Positions 33,108 to 42,291 of a DNA stretch of 64,000 nt are shown one piece after another; position 1 is the stretch's first letter; each line of letters opens with the position of its first letter. This DNA is from Streptomyces sp. YPW6 (lineage in GTDB: Bacteria > Actinomycetota > Actinomycetes > Streptomycetales > Streptomycetaceae): assembly GCF_018866325.1 (NCBI RefSeq), contig NZ_CP076457.1:5739001-5803000 (forward strand), given 5' to 3'. The notes beneath the pieces are model-generated. The model was given only the letters and a program-made list of their open reading frames with translations, was not told where the DNA came from and did not search any database. The position numbers and the translations under genes are program-made.

Positions 33108-34154
33108 CTATTCGCCCTTCGCCGCGATCAGGCCCGGCAGCCGGTTGAGCATCCGCACCTTGCCGCCGGAGCCCGTGTCCGCGCCGGAACCGGCCCCCGC
33201 GGTCCGCGGCGGGACGTGCACGAGCTGGCTGGAGACGCGCTCCTTGGTGAGGGTGCTGTTCACCTCGCCGGTGAGCAGCGCTTTCACATCCGGGTTGACC
33301 TCGGGCCGCAGCCCCTCCGCGGCGATCTGCCGTTCGAAGTGCTTGCTGTTGAAGAAGACCAGCGCCCCGCCGTCCTCGGTGCGCAGCCCCAGCGGTGCGA
33401 ACGAGTCGCCCGTCAGCGGCTGGTCGACGTACTGGTACGAGAATCCCGCCCGCCGTGTGGTGCGGCGCGTCTCGCGCCAGCCGGAGGTCGACGTGGACGG
33501 GGTGAACACGTCCGGGCTGCCGTTCTGCAGATAGCCGGTGTACGAGGCGCTCAGGTCCGCGGGCGCCACGGCCAGCTCGTCGTCCTGCGGCTTCACCGGG
33601 GTGGCGAACCCGTCCTCGTCGAGGGCGAACTCCGGTACCTGGGACGCCGGGAGGACGCCGAGGTAGGCAGCCTTCCACAGCGCGTCGGGGCCCGTCCGCA
33701 CGAACGCCACCAGCCAGCGGGTGTCCAGCTTCCCGCCCTCCTGGTCCTGGTTGGAGTCGGTGTCCGCGAGGAACCACCGGGGCCAGCCCGTCTTCTTGGG
33801 GATGACGTAGGTCGCATCGTCCAGCACCAACGGCTTGTGCGCCTTGTTGCCCCCGGGGTTGTAGGTCCGGCGGGCCTTCAGCCCGGCCTGGTTGATCGCG
33901 CCGAGCGAGCCCGTCACCCGGTCCGCGTCCAGCGCCGGATCGAACGCCTTGTCCGCCGCGTTGTAGGCGGCGGTGAAGTCCTTGAGGGCCTGGGCGGCCT
34001 CGGACTTCTTCGCCCCGGGCAGCACTTCCAGCTCCCCGTGCACCGTCACACAGCCGGTCGCCGTCACGCACAGCACCGTCGCCGTCGCGAGCCCCGCCGT
34101 CAGCCGGCCCAGCCCAGGGTGTCTCGTCATCCGCTGCTTCTGCGCCTTCCGCAT
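33108..34154 (-). CDS. Secreted lipoprotein of unknown function
   Basis: A 348-residue exported protein. The signal TAGLATATVLCVTATGCVTV ends in a plausible lipobox (ATGC). The mature part is a mixed alpha/beta protein with ALKDFTAAYNAADKAFDPAL early, TYVIPKKTGWPRWFLADTDS in the middle and a Gly/Ser-rich tail. The two halves show faint similarity in pattern, but I cannot establish a repeat. The start at 34154 (MRKAQKQ) gives a basic n-region; MTRHPG at 34130 is also possible. It ends convergent with the prim-pol-like gene and lies beside hmuV. No function recognised. Confidence 0.75.
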   Translation of the reverse strand: MRKAQKQRMTRHPGLGRLTAGLATATVLCVTATGCVTVHGELEVLPGAKKSEAAQALKDFTAAYNAADKAFDPALDADRVTGSLGAINQAGLKARRTYNPGGNKAHKPLVLDDATYVIPKKTGWPRWFLADTDSNQDQEGGKLDTRWLVAFVRTGPDALWKAAYLGVLPASQVPEFALDEDGFATPVKPQDDELAVAPADLSASYTGYLQNGSPDVFTPSTSTSGWRETRRTTRRAGFSYQYVDQPLTGDSFAPLGLRTEDGGALVFFNSKHFERQIAAEGLRPEVNPDVKALLTGEVNSTLTKERVSSQLVHVPPRTAGAGSGADTGSGGKVRMLNRLPGLIAAKGE

Positions 34155-34267
34155 CCGTCGCCCGCACTGACCGTCGAAACCCTACCGGGACCGCGACAGG
34201 CGTGCGGGCGGGGACCGGATACAGCGCCCCCACCGCGACCGGGCCGAGGACGGGCCCCGGGGCCGCG

Positions 34268-35107
34268 TCAGTTGCGGCGTACCGGCACGATCAGCGGTGT
34301 GCCCGTACGGGGATGGGGGAAGACCTCCACCGGCTGCCGGTAGACCTCGCCGAGCAGCTCCCCGCTGAACACCTCCTCGGGCGGGCCCAGTTCCGCGATC
34401 CGCCCGTCGTGCAGGACGGCAGCCCGGTCCGCGTACGCCGCGGCGAGCCCCAGATCGTGCAGGACGACGACCACCGCGTCCCCGGCGGCGGCCCGCTCCC
34501 GGCAGATCCGCAGCACCAGCTCCTGGTGGCGCAGGTCCAGGGCGGCGGTCGGCTCGTCGAGCAGCATCAGCGGGGCCCCCTGCGCCAGCACCCGGGCCAG
34601 CGCCACCCGTGCCCTCTCGCCGCCCGACAGTGCCGAGAACGGGCGGGCCGCGAACCGGGTCACCTCGGTCGCCGCCATCGCCGCGGCCACCGCCGCGTCG
34701 TCCTCGTCCTCCCGCCCCGTACCCGCCCAGGGCGCCCGCCCCATCCGCACCACGTCCTCCACCGGGAACGGGAAGGACAGCACGGCCGACTGCGGCAGCA
34801 CCGAGCGGCGCAGGGCCAGTTCGGGCGGCGACCACGCGGCGGCGGGGCGGCCGTCGATCCGCACCTCCCCGCCTCCGGGGGCCAGGTCGGCGGCGAGCGC
34901 GGCCAGCAGCGTCGACTTGCCGGCCCCGTTCGGCCCGACCAGGGCGACCACCTCGCCCGCGTGCGCGGTCAGGTCGACACGGTCGAGCACCCGCCGCTGC
35001 CCGAGGTGCACCGTGAGCCCGGCGGCCTCGACGGCGGGGGTGCCGGGCGCGACGGGCGAGGGCAGCTCCCGGGTACGTACCGCGAACAGATCTCTCAGCA
35101 TCCTCAT
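34268..35107 (-). CDS. hmuV: Heme ABC transporter ATPase
   Basis: A 279-residue ABC ATPase of the siderophore/heme group. Walker A VALVGPNGAGKSTLLAALAA is at about residue 62, the signature LSGGERARVALARVL, Walker B APLMLLDEPTAALDLR and the switch VVVVLHDLGLAAA follow in order. It drives import through HmuU. The ATG at 35107 overlaps the hmuU stop by four bases, so hmuT, hmuU and hmuV are translationally coupled. Expression should follow the iron-box promoter upstream of hmuT. Confidence 0.92.
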   Translation of the reverse strand: MRMLRDLFAVRTRELPSPVAPGTPAVEAAGLTVHLGQRRVLDRVDLTAHAGEVVALVGPNGAGKSTLLAALAADLAPGGGEVRIDGRPAAAWSPPELALRRSVLPQSAVLSFPFPVEDVVRMGRAPWAGTGREDEDDAAVAAAMAATEVTRFAARPFSALSGGERARVALARVLAQGAPLMLLDEPTAALDLRHQELVLRICRERAAAGDAVVVVLHDLGLAAAYADRAAVLHDGRIAELGPPEEVFSGELLGEVYRQPVEVFPHPRTGTPLIVPVRRN

Positions 35108-36285
35108 GCCCAACCACCCTGCTTACGACGGGTCCTGCGCAGCAGCCAGAAGAAGAAGGGGCTGCCGAAGAGCGCGGTCAGCACCCCGAGGGGCAGTTCG
35201 GCCGGGGCCGCCACGGTCCGGGCCGCCAGGTCGCCCGCCACCAGGACCAACGCGCCGCCGAGCGCGCTGCCCGGGACGAGGAAGCGGTGACCGGGGCCGT
35301 TCGCCATCCGCAGCAGATGCGGGACGAGCAGCCCGACGAAGGAGATGATCCCGGCCACGGCGACCGCGGCGGCCGTCAGCAGCGCCACCACCAGCACGAG
35401 GACGATCCGCAGCCGCTCCACGTCCACACCCAGGTGCCGGGCGGGCCGCTCGCCCAGGGCCAGCAGGTCCAGCCTGCGGGAGTGGAACGGGGCGATCAGC
35501 AGCCCGGCCAGCGCGCACGGCAGCACGGCCAGCACCTTCGGCCAGGTCGCCTGGGAGAGCGAACCGAGCTGCCAGAAGGTGATCTGGGTGATCTGCGCGT
35601 TGTCCGCGAAGAAGATGAACAGCCCGATCAGCGCGCCCGCGAAGGCGTTGACGGCGATGCCGGTCAGGATCAGCGTCACCACTTCGGTCCGGCCGCCGGA
35701 GCGCGACAACGCGTAGACGACCAGCACGGTCGCCAGTCCGGCGAGGAACGCGCAGACGGTGATGGTCCAGTTGCCGAGGAAGGTCAGGCCGAGCGCGATC
35801 GAGGCGACCGCGCCGACCGCCGCGCCCGCCGAGATCCCGATCACGCCGGGCTCGGCCAGCGGATTGCCGAACACGCCCTGCATCAGGGCGCCCGCGCAGC
35901 CGAGCGACGCGCCGACGAGCACCGCGAGGGCGACCCGGGGGAGCCGCACGTTCCACAGGACGCTCTCGCCGACCCGGTCCAGCGCCTGCCCGCCGAGCCC
36001 GATCCGATGCTGCACGGAGGACAGGGCGTCCCCGAGCGGGATGCCGTACGCGCCGGTCGCCGCCGACAGCAGGCAGCCGGCGAGCAGAGCGAGGGCGAGT
36101 CCCGCGCTGAGCAGATACGCCCTGCTGCGCGGGGAGTTGGCCTTGGAGGACCCGGAGGACCCGGAGGACCCGGAGGCCCCGGAGGCCCCGGAGGCCCCGG
36201 AGGTCCTGGAGGCTGCGTCCGCCGCCGGTCCGCCCGGGGACTTCTCCGCGGGTTCGGTGCGCTCCTCGTACGACGACGTGGTCAC
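35104..36285 (-). CDS. hmuU: Heme ABC transporter permease (FecCD family)
   Basis: A 393-residue permease with about ten membrane segments. Family motifs are LWNVRLPRVALAVLVGASLG, GALMQGVFGNPLAEPGVIGI and ISFVGLLVPHLLRMANGPGH. The first 55 residues are a Ser/Gly/Ala-rich cytoplasmic tail encoded by a run of 9-base repeats (36138-36210) that gives SGASGASGSSGSSGSS; such a tail is longer than usual. The GTG at 36285 overlaps the hmuT stop by four bases. It forms the channel of the HmuTUV heme importer. Confidence 0.92.
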   Translation of the reverse strand: MTTSSYEERTEPAEKSPGGPAADAASRTSGASGASGASGSSGSSGSSKANSPRSRAYLLSAGLALALLAGCLLSAATGAYGIPLGDALSSVQHRIGLGGQALDRVGESVLWNVRLPRVALAVLVGASLGCAGALMQGVFGNPLAEPGVIGISAGAAVGAVASIALGLTFLGNWTITVCAFLAGLATVLVVYALSRSGGRTEVVTLILTGIAVNAFAGALIGLFIFFADNAQITQITFWQLGSLSQATWPKVLAVLPCALAGLLIAPFHSRRLDLLALGERPARHLGVDVERLRIVLVLVVALLTAAAVAVAGIISFVGLLVPHLLRMANGPGHRFLVPGSALGGALVLVAGDLAARTVAAPAELPLGVLTALFGSPFFFWLLRRTRRKQGGWA

Positions 36286-37385
36286 CGGCCCGTGCCGCCC
36301 TTCGCGTACAGCTGCCCGATGATCTCGGCGAGGACCCGGTCGGTGCGCGGCCCGTAGTTCAGCAGCACACCGTCGTCGACGGTGACGACCCGGCGGTCCA
36401 TTCCGGCCGGGGTCTCCGCGATCCCGGGGATCTTCACCAGTCCGTCCATGCCGCCGACCGACGCGAGCCCCTTGGTCATCAACAGGATCGCGTCCGGGGC
36501 TGCCTTGGCGAGGGCCTCGCTGGTGATGGCGGTGAAGTCCTTGTCCAGGCCGGATTCCTTCCCCGCGTCGACCGCGCCCGCCGCCTCCAGCAGCGAACCG
36601 GCCCCGGACTCCGCGCCGCCCAGCAGATAGACGGAGGCCGAACCGCGCAGATAGAGAAAGGCGACCCGGGGCTTCTCGCCGTCGGCGTGGTCCGGGACGG
36701 ACTTCCGGACGTCGGCGATCCGTCGCTCGGTGCGCTTCTTCAGCTCCGTACCGGCCGACGGTACGCCGAGGGCCTCGGCGACGGTGTCGATCCTGCGGCC
36801 CACGTCGTCGAGTCCCCCGGCGGGTTCGACGACGAGCAGCGGGATGCCCGCGTCGCGGATCTGGTCGATGGCCTCGGACGGTCCCGTGGTGGTGTCGGCC
36901 AGCACGATCGTCGGCTTCAAGGAGAGCACGCTCTCCGCCGAGACGTCGTGGGCCCGCGTCACCACCGGGAGTTCTTCGGCCTGTTCGAAGGTGGCGGTGA
37001 TGTCCCGGGCGACGACCTGCCGGCCGAGGCCGAGGGTGAAGACGATCTCGCTCAGCGACCCCGTCAGCGGCACGATCCGGTGGGCGGAGTCGATCGTGAT
37101 CTTCCTGCCGTCGGCCGATTCGACCGTCACCGGCAGCTCGGGCGCGGGCGTACCGGCCAGCGGCTCGACCCGGTCCGCGTCGGCGGAGCTCTTGGCGGAC
37201 CCGGACCCGGACGCGGACCCGGACGCGGTCTTCGGTGCCGCGTCGCCCCCGCCGCAGCCGGTCAGGACCAGGGCGAAGGTGACGGCGGCGGTGAGCGCGG
37301 CGGCGGCCCTGTGCCGGACCGGGCGACGGCGTGCTGCCGTCGCGGTGTCCGGGCCCGGCGGGGCGAAGTCCTGCGAGTTGCGCAC
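36282..37385 (-). CDS. hmuT: Heme ABC transporter substrate-binding lipoprotein
   Basis: A 367-residue lipoprotein. The signal AALTAAVTFALVLTGCGGGD has a good lipobox LTGC. A Ser/Gly/Lys linker leads to the class III binding fold: HRIVPLTGSLSEIVFTLGLG, LKPTIVLADTTTGPSEAIDQ, and the late GMDRRVVTVDDGVLLNYGPR that is typical of HmuT proteins. It should take heme from the HtaA proteins and hand it to HmuUV. The start is GTG 37385. The promoter region shared with the divergent HtaA gene contains an iron box, so iron repression is expected. Confidence 0.92.
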   Translation of the reverse strand: MRNSQDFAPPGPDTATAARRRPVRHRAAAALTAAVTFALVLTGCGGGDAAPKTASGSASGSGSAKSSADADRVEPLAGTPAPELPVTVESADGRKITIDSAHRIVPLTGSLSEIVFTLGLGRQVVARDITATFEQAEELPVVTRAHDVSAESVLSLKPTIVLADTTTGPSEAIDQIRDAGIPLLVVEPAGGLDDVGRRIDTVAEALGVPSAGTELKKRTERRIADVRKSVPDHADGEKPRVAFLYLRGSASVYLLGGAESGAGSLLEAAGAVDAGKESGLDKDFTAITSEALAKAAPDAILLMTKGLASVGGMDGLVKIPGIAETPAGMDRRVVTVDDGVLLNYGPRTDRVLAEIIGQLYAKGGTGR

Positions 37386-37476
37386 GGGGGCACCGTCCTG
37401 TCGTTCTGCGGTGTGCGGTCGGCCCTGCGCCGTAGCGGCGTGAGCGGAAGGACTTCCGGCTCGGGCTGGAGATAGC

Positions 37477-37495
37477 TTAGGTTAGCCTTGCCTTA
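37477..37495. promoter_or_regulatory. Iron box (DmdR/DtxR-type operator) between hmuT and HtaA gene
   Basis: TTAGGTTAGCCTTGCCTTA matches the 19-bp actinobacterial DtxR/DmdR consensus (TTAGG-TTAGSCT-NN-CCTWA) closely. It lies 25 bases upstream of the HtaA ATG at 37521 and about 92 bases from the hmuT start, so one site can control both divergent operons. Confidence 0.9.
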
Positions 37496-37520
37496 CTATC
37501 TACTCCTCGGAGGGTCCGTC

Positions 37521-39008
37521 ATGCCGTCGTCCAGAGCCCCCCGCGCGCTCGCCGTCGCGCTCCTCGCGGTGCTGCTGGGGGCCCTGCTCCCCGCGGTCAC
37601 CGCGCAAGCGGCAAGCCGCACGGTGCAGGGCGGACGGCTGGACTGGGGCATCAAAGCCTCCTTCCAGAGCTACGTCACCGGGCCCATCGCGAAAGGCAGT
37701 TGGAGTCTGACCGGCGGTGCGGCCACGGTCGGCGGCAGTCAGTTCCGCTTCCACTCGGCGACCGGCTCCTACGACCCGGACACCGGGGCGTTCAGCTCCG
37801 CCTTCTCCGGAGGCGTGCGCTTCACCGGCCACGCGAAGGCCGGCGGCGGCAACGAGCTGGACCTCACGATCAGCCGCCCTGCGATCCGCATCAGCGGTGG
37901 CAGCGGCATGCTCCACGCGGACGTGGTCAGCAAGGAGCGGGGGACCGGCAAGGTCTCCAGCCGCTCCCAAGTGCCCCTGGCCAGGCTCGGACTCGCCGGG
38001 ATCACCATGCGGGGCGGTTCCACTCCCGTCGCCCTCACCGGCGTGCCCACCACGCTCACCGCCGAGGGCGCCTCCGCCTTCGCCGGCTACTACACCGAGG
38101 GCACCCCGCTCGACCCCGTCAGCCTCTCCGTCGACACCGAGGGCGCCGCCGACCCGAAGCCGTCCGCCCCGGACAAGGAGAAGAGCGCGGGCGAGCGGAA
38201 GGGCGAGGCGGAGCGGAAGAACGAGGCGGAGCGGAAGGACGAGAGGAAGGCGGGCCGTTTCGAGGACGCCGCCGTCGACTGGGGCGTACGCCGCACCTTC
38301 CGTGAGTACGTCACCGGCTCCGTCGGCCAGGGCACGTGGACGCTCTCCGACGGCGCCCAGGACGGCGGGGCCCTGTTCCGCTTCCCGCGGGGCAGGGGAA
38401 CGTACGACGCGGAGAAGGGGACGCTGGACGCCGAGTTCAGTGGCAGCATCCGCTTCACCGGCGCCCACGGTCTCGACCTGACGTTCGCCGCGGTCGCCGT
38501 CACCGTCACCACGGGCGAAGGCACCCTCTCCGCCGACGTCACCAGCGGGGGCAGGACCGCGAAGAGCGTTCCGATCGTCACCTTCGAGGCCGAGGACTTC
38601 GTGCCGAAGAACGGTCTTGCCGCCCTCACCGAAGCTCCCGCCGCCCTCACCGCCGAAGGCTCCGAGGCGTTCGGCTCGATGTACCGGGCGGGCACCGCGA
38701 TGGACCCGGTCTCACTCGCCGTGACCGTCGACGAGAAGGCCCAACTGCCCGCGCTGCCCGACCTCGGCAGCGAGCCGACCGCCGCCGCCGAGCCCACGGA
38801 GAAGGCCACCGACGAGCCCTCCGCCGCACCGGCCGCCGCCTCCTCCGGCTCCGGCCCGGGCGTCGGCACCTGGGCGGCCGTGGGCGGCGGCGCGCTGCTC
38901 CTCCTCGGAGCCGCGGCGGCGTTCCTCGCCCTGCGCCGCCGTTCCGCGCAGTCGGCCCCCGAGGCCGCCGACGCCTCCACGGCCCCCGACTCCCCCCGGA
39001 CTTCCTGA
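37521..39008 (+). CDS. Two-HtaA-domain heme-binding protein, membrane-anchored
   Basis: A 495-residue exported protein. A signal peptide ends near residue 31 (VTAQA). HtaA domain 1 (about 36-200) starts GGRLDWGIKASFQSYVTG and domain 2 (about 250-405) starts AAVDWGVRRTFREYVTG; each has the Tyr of the YVTG motif and domain 1 has a His in RFTGHA, as expected for heme ligation. A charged linker rich in Glu, Lys and Arg (EAERKNEAERKDERK) joins them. The end is a membrane helix (WAAVGGGALLLLGAAAAFLA) plus RRR, without a sortase motif. It probably relays heme from the wall to HmuT. GGAGG lies seven bases before the ATG, just after the iron box. Confidence 0.88.
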   Translation: MPSSRAPRALAVALLAVLLGALLPAVTAQAASRTVQGGRLDWGIKASFQSYVTGPIAKGSWSLTGGAATVGGSQFRFHSATGSYDPDTGAFSSAFSGGVRFTGHAKAGGGNELDLTISRPAIRISGGSGMLHADVVSKERGTGKVSSRSQVPLARLGLAGITMRGGSTPVALTGVPTTLTAEGASAFAGYYTEGTPLDPVSLSVDTEGAADPKPSAPDKEKSAGERKGEAERKNEAERKDERKAGRFEDAAVDWGVRRTFREYVTGSVGQGTWTLSDGAQDGGALFRFPRGRGTYDAEKGTLDAEFSGSIRFTGAHGLDLTFAAVAVTVTTGEGTLSADVTSGGRTAKSVPIVTFEAEDFVPKNGLAALTEAPAALTAEGSEAFGSMYRAGTAMDPVSLAVTVDEKAQLPALPDLGSEPTAAAEPTEKATDEPSAAPAAASSGSGPGVGTWAAVGGGALLLLGAAAAFLALRRRSAQSAPEAADASTAPDSPRTS

Positions 39009-39101
39009 CCCCCGGCATCCCCCCATGCGTGCCTGATGAGTCCTCACTCCCTCCCCTCACGTTCCTCTTCCGCCCCCGGTCCCTTTAGGAGACATACCGA
39101 C

Positions 39102-40706
39102 ATGGCAGCAACCCGCCGCCCCACAGCCCTTGCCGCGGCCGTCGCCGCGGCCGTCGCCCTCGGCGCCGCCGCCTTCGCCTTCCCGGCCGTCGCCGCCGGC
39201 TCCCCGGCCGGGGGCCCCGCCGCAGCCCCGAAGTTCGAGATCGTGGACGGCACGCTGGACTGGGGCATCAAGGAGTCCTTCCGCAAGTACATCGTCAGCC
39301 CCGTCGCTCAGGGCAGGATCACCGTGACCGACGGAGCCCGGCAGGCCGACGGCAACGGCGTGTTCACCTTCGTCGACGGCAAGGGCTCCTACGACGTCGG
39401 GACGCACGCCTCCCACACCGCGTTCCAGGGCGGCGTCCGGTTCGAGGGCCACCACGGCGTGCTCGACGTCAGTCTGAGCGACATCAAGGTCGGCACCGGC
39501 CGGGAGACCGGCACCATCACCGCCGACTTCACCAGCAAGAAGATGGACGGCACCGTCGTCTCCGAGGACGACGCCCCCATCGCCGCCCTCGACATCACCG
39601 GTGCCCAGCGCGGTCGCGGCGCGAACGGCGAGACGGTCTTCACCGGCATACCGGCCAAGCTGACGGCCCAGGGCTCGGAGGCCTTCGCCGGTTTCTACGC
39701 GGAAGGCGCTGAACTCGACCCGGCGACGCTCACGCTCACGACCGCGGCCCCGAGCCCGACCCCGTCGGACGACCCGACCAAGGACCCGACGAAGGACCCG
39801 GACCCCACCAAGGACCCGGACCCGACCACGGACCCCACCAAGGACCCGAGCGGCGCCCCGACCCCCACCGCCTCCCGGACCGCCGCGCCCGTCAGCGGGC
39901 CGGTCGTCGACGGCACCCTCGACTGGGGTGTGAAGGAGAAGTTCCGCAACTACGTCGTCGGCAACATCGCCCACGGCAGGATCGTGACGAGCGGTGGCGC
40001 GTCCGCCGGCGGCGACAGCTACCGCTTCACCAAGGCGACCGGCCGCCTCGACGCCGGCAAGAACACCCTCGACGCCGCGTTCCGGGGCACGGTGCGCTTC
40101 CTCGGCCACAAGACCGGGGGCGCGTACGCGCTCGACCTGTCCCTCAGCAATCTGAAGGTCGACATCGAGGGCACCTCCGGCGCGCTCCTCGCCGACGTCT
40201 CGTCCAAGGACCAGAAGTCCGGTGAGGTCAGCACGTTCACCGACCTGTCCTTCGCCGACCTGAAGGTGCCCGCCGGCGCCCTCGCCGCCAAGGGCGGCAT
40301 CGTGGAGCTCCAGGACGTCCCGGCGACGCTCACCGCGGACGGCGCCAAGGCGTTCGGCGGCTTCTACGAGAAGGGCGAGCCGCTCGACGCGCTGAACGTC
40401 GCGGTCTCCATCGACAAGGACGCCCAGCTCCCGGACGGCTCCACCGGCGGCTCCGGCTCCACCACCGGTTCGGGCTCCACCGGCGGTGCCACGGCGGGCG
40501 GTTCGACCTCCACCACCGGCGGCGGCACGGTCGGCGGCGGCTCCACCGGAGGCTCCACCGGCGGTACGGTCGGGGGCTCCGGTGCTCTGGCGGCCACCGG
40601 CTCCGACGTCCCGACCGGCGCCCTGATCGCCGCCTCCGGCGTCGTCGTGGCGGCCGGTGCCGGTGTCGTGATCGCGGCGCGCCGCCGCCGCGACACCACC
40701 GCCTGA
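39102..40706 (+). CDS. Two-HtaA-domain heme-binding surface protein with LAATG sortase signal
   Basis: A 534-residue cell-wall protein. After a signal peptide (about 1-34), HtaA domain 1 (about 42-205) starts DGTLDWGIKESFRKYIVSPV and domain 2 (about 268-430) starts DGTLDWGVKEKFRNYVVGNI; a linker of DPTKDP repeats separates them. A Gly/Ser/Thr-rich stretch leads to LAATGSD at 496-502, a membrane helix and RRRR, which fits the LAXTG signal of class E sortases. It should be linked to peptidoglycan and capture heme at the surface, like ChtA/HtaA of corynebacteria. AGGAG precedes the ATG by ten bases; it follows the first HtaA gene by 93 bases and shares its iron-box promoter. Confidence 0.9.
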   Translation: MAATRRPTALAAAVAAAVALGAAAFAFPAVAAGSPAGGPAAAPKFEIVDGTLDWGIKESFRKYIVSPVAQGRITVTDGARQADGNGVFTFVDGKGSYDVGTHASHTAFQGGVRFEGHHGVLDVSLSDIKVGTGRETGTITADFTSKKMDGTVVSEDDAPIAALDITGAQRGRGANGETVFTGIPAKLTAQGSEAFAGFYAEGAELDPATLTLTTAAPSPTPSDDPTKDPTKDPDPTKDPDPTTDPTKDPSGAPTPTASRTAAPVSGPVVDGTLDWGVKEKFRNYVVGNIAHGRIVTSGGASAGGDSYRFTKATGRLDAGKNTLDAAFRGTVRFLGHKTGGAYALDLSLSNLKVDIEGTSGALLADVSSKDQKSGEVSTFTDLSFADLKVPAGALAAKGGIVELQDVPATLTADGAKAFGGFYEKGEPLDALNVAVSIDKDAQLPDGSTGGSGSTTGSGSTGGATAGGSTSTTGGGTVGGGSTGGSTGGTVGGSGALAATGSDVPTGALIAASGVVVAAGAGVVIAARRRRDTTA

Positions 40707-40820
40707 TCCACCCGCACATCCCCGGGGCCGTACCGGCAGCGACAGTGCCCGCCGGTACGGCCCCGCGGCCGTCCCCGGCGCGCTTCCCGCCCCGGTGCCC
40801 GGCAGTGCTTGAATGCCCTG

Positions 40821-41543
40821 GTGAACGACTACGACGTACCCCGCGGCATCGACGTCCTGCGGGTGTTCTGCGGACCCGACGGCCGGTACGGCAACGCCCT
40901 CGGCGTCGTACGCGACGGAAGCGGCCACCCCGACGAGGCGTCCCGGCAGCGGCTGACCCGGCAACTGGGCTTCAGCGAGACCGTGTTCGTCGACGACCCG
41001 GAGCGCGGCCGGGTGGACATCCACACCCCGGGACTCCGGCTGCCGTTCGCCGGACACCCACTGGTCGGCGCTGCCTGGCTGCTGGACCTGGAGATCCTGG
41101 AGCTGGCCGTCGGGGACGTGTTCGCGCGCCAGGACGGTGAGTTCACCTGGATCACCGCCCGCCCCGAGTGGGCCCCGCCCCGCACGCTCCAGCAGTACGC
41201 GAGCGCCGCCGAGATCGAGGCGCTGCCGGGGCCCCCGCCCGGCGAGGGCTGGCTCTACACCTGGGCCTGGGAGGACGAGGCGGCCGGACGCGTCCGGGCA
41301 CGGGCCTTCCCGAGGCGGGGCGAGGCGACGGGGATCGTCGAGGACGAGGCGACGGGGGCCGCGGCCATGCTGCTGAGCGCCCACCTCGGCCGGGCCCTGA
41401 ACATCACACAGGGACGCGGCTCCCAGATCCTCACCGCACCCGCGCCGGACGGCACGGTGGAGGTCGGGGGCCGCGTCCTGATGGCCGCCCGGGGCCGGAC
41501 CGCGCCGGCGACGGCCGCGCTGTCAAGGGGGGCCGACCACTGA
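40821..41543 (+). CDS. PhzF-like protein inside the heme locus
   Basis: A 240-residue PhzF-fold protein, shorter than the usual 260-300. The family motifs are QLGFSETVFVDDPE with the catalytic Glu, RLPFAGHPLVGAAWLLDL, and VEDEATGAAAMLLSAHLGR. The first strand reads RVFCGPDGRYGNALGVV. GTG 40821 is chosen over TTG 40809 because TTGAAT seven bases upstream looks like a -10 box and no ribosome site is visible, suggesting a leaderless message. It lies 114 bases after the HtaA gene and is convergent with the heme oxygenase gene. Whether it takes part in heme metabolism is open; PhzF proteins isomerise diverse small acids. Confidence 0.8.
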   Translation: MNDYDVPRGIDVLRVFCGPDGRYGNALGVVRDGSGHPDEASRQRLTRQLGFSETVFVDDPERGRVDIHTPGLRLPFAGHPLVGAAWLLDLEILELAVGDVFARQDGEFTWITARPEWAPPRTLQQYASAAEIEALPGPPPGEGWLYTWAWEDEAAGRVRARAFPRRGEATGIVEDEATGAAAMLLSAHLGRALNITQGRGSQILTAPAPDGTVEVGGRVLMAARGRTAPATAALSRGADH

Positions 41544-41625
41544 CGGCGGCAACGGGACGGCTCCACCGCTCGACGCGGTGGAGCCGGTTGCCGGACCCGG
41601 GCGGCGGAGAACCGTACGCCAGCTT

Positions 41626-42291
41626 CTACGCGCTGAGCGGGAACACCTCGCCCAGCTCGCGGAAGACCGCGGTGTTCAGCGCGAAGGCGCGCTTGCACTC
41701 CTCGATGATGCGCTGCTTCTCCAGGTCGTCCGCGTTCACCGCGTCCAGCAGGTCGCGGTAACCCCGCTTGAAAGCGGCCGGGTTGGTGATCTGCTCGAAG
41801 ACGTAGAACCGGACGCCATCGCCCTTGCGGTCGAAGCCCCAGGTCTTCTCCGCCTTGTCGCGGATGATCTGACCCCCCGACAGGTCGCCCAGATAGCGGG
41901 TGTAGTGGTGGGCGATGTAGCCGGCGGGCCAGGTGCGCGCGCACTCCGCGACCCGGGCCGCGTACGCCGCGGTGGCGGGCAGCGGTTCGAGGCCCGCGCG
42001 CCAGTCCGCCCCGCGCAGATGCGCGAGGTCGCGCTCCAGCTCGGCGGAGCGCATCAGCTCGGGCTGTATGAACGGACCGGCGACCGGGTCCCCGCGCAGG
42101 GCCTCCGCGCCCTCCTCCAGAGCCCGGTAGACGAACCACAGCTGCTCGGTGTAGCGCGTGTACGCGTCCACTCCCAGCCGCCCGCCCAGGAGGTCACCCA
42201 TGAAGGTCGAGGTCTCGGCCTCGGTGTGCTGCTCGTGCGACGCCGTGCGGATGAGCGTCGAGAAGGGAGTGACGGCGGCGGTTGCGTCCAA
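41626..42291 (-). CDS. hmuO: Biliverdin-producing heme oxygenase
   Basis: A 221-residue heme oxygenase. The proximal His is in IRTASHEQHTEAETSTF near residue 19, and the distal helix with Gly kink is in YTRYLGDLSGGQIIRDKA, the HO signature. FYVFEQITNPAAFKRGYRDL follows as in HmuO of corynebacteria. It opens heme to biliverdin, CO and iron in the cytoplasm. The TTG at 42291 is chosen since GGAGG lies six bases upstream. An iron box overlaps the promoter, so it is made under iron starvation together with the importer genes nearby. No biliverdin reductase gene is seen. Confidence 0.93.
   Translation of the reverse strand: MDATAAVTPFSTLIRTASHEQHTEAETSTFMGDLLGGRLGVDAYTRYTEQLWFVYRALEEGAEALRGDPVAGPFIQPELMRSAELERDLAHLRGADWRAGLEPLPATAAYAARVAECARTWPAGYIAHHYTRYLGDLSGGQIIRDKAEKTWGFDRKGDGVRFYVFEQITNPAAFKRGYRDLLDAVNADDLEKQRIIEECKRAFALNTAVFRELGEVFPLSA

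Noticed and set aside
36138..36210. 9-bp repeat run as a regulatory element
   Set aside because: It lies within the hmuU coding frame and encodes a Ser/Gly/Ala tail in frame, so it is treated as part of the protein.
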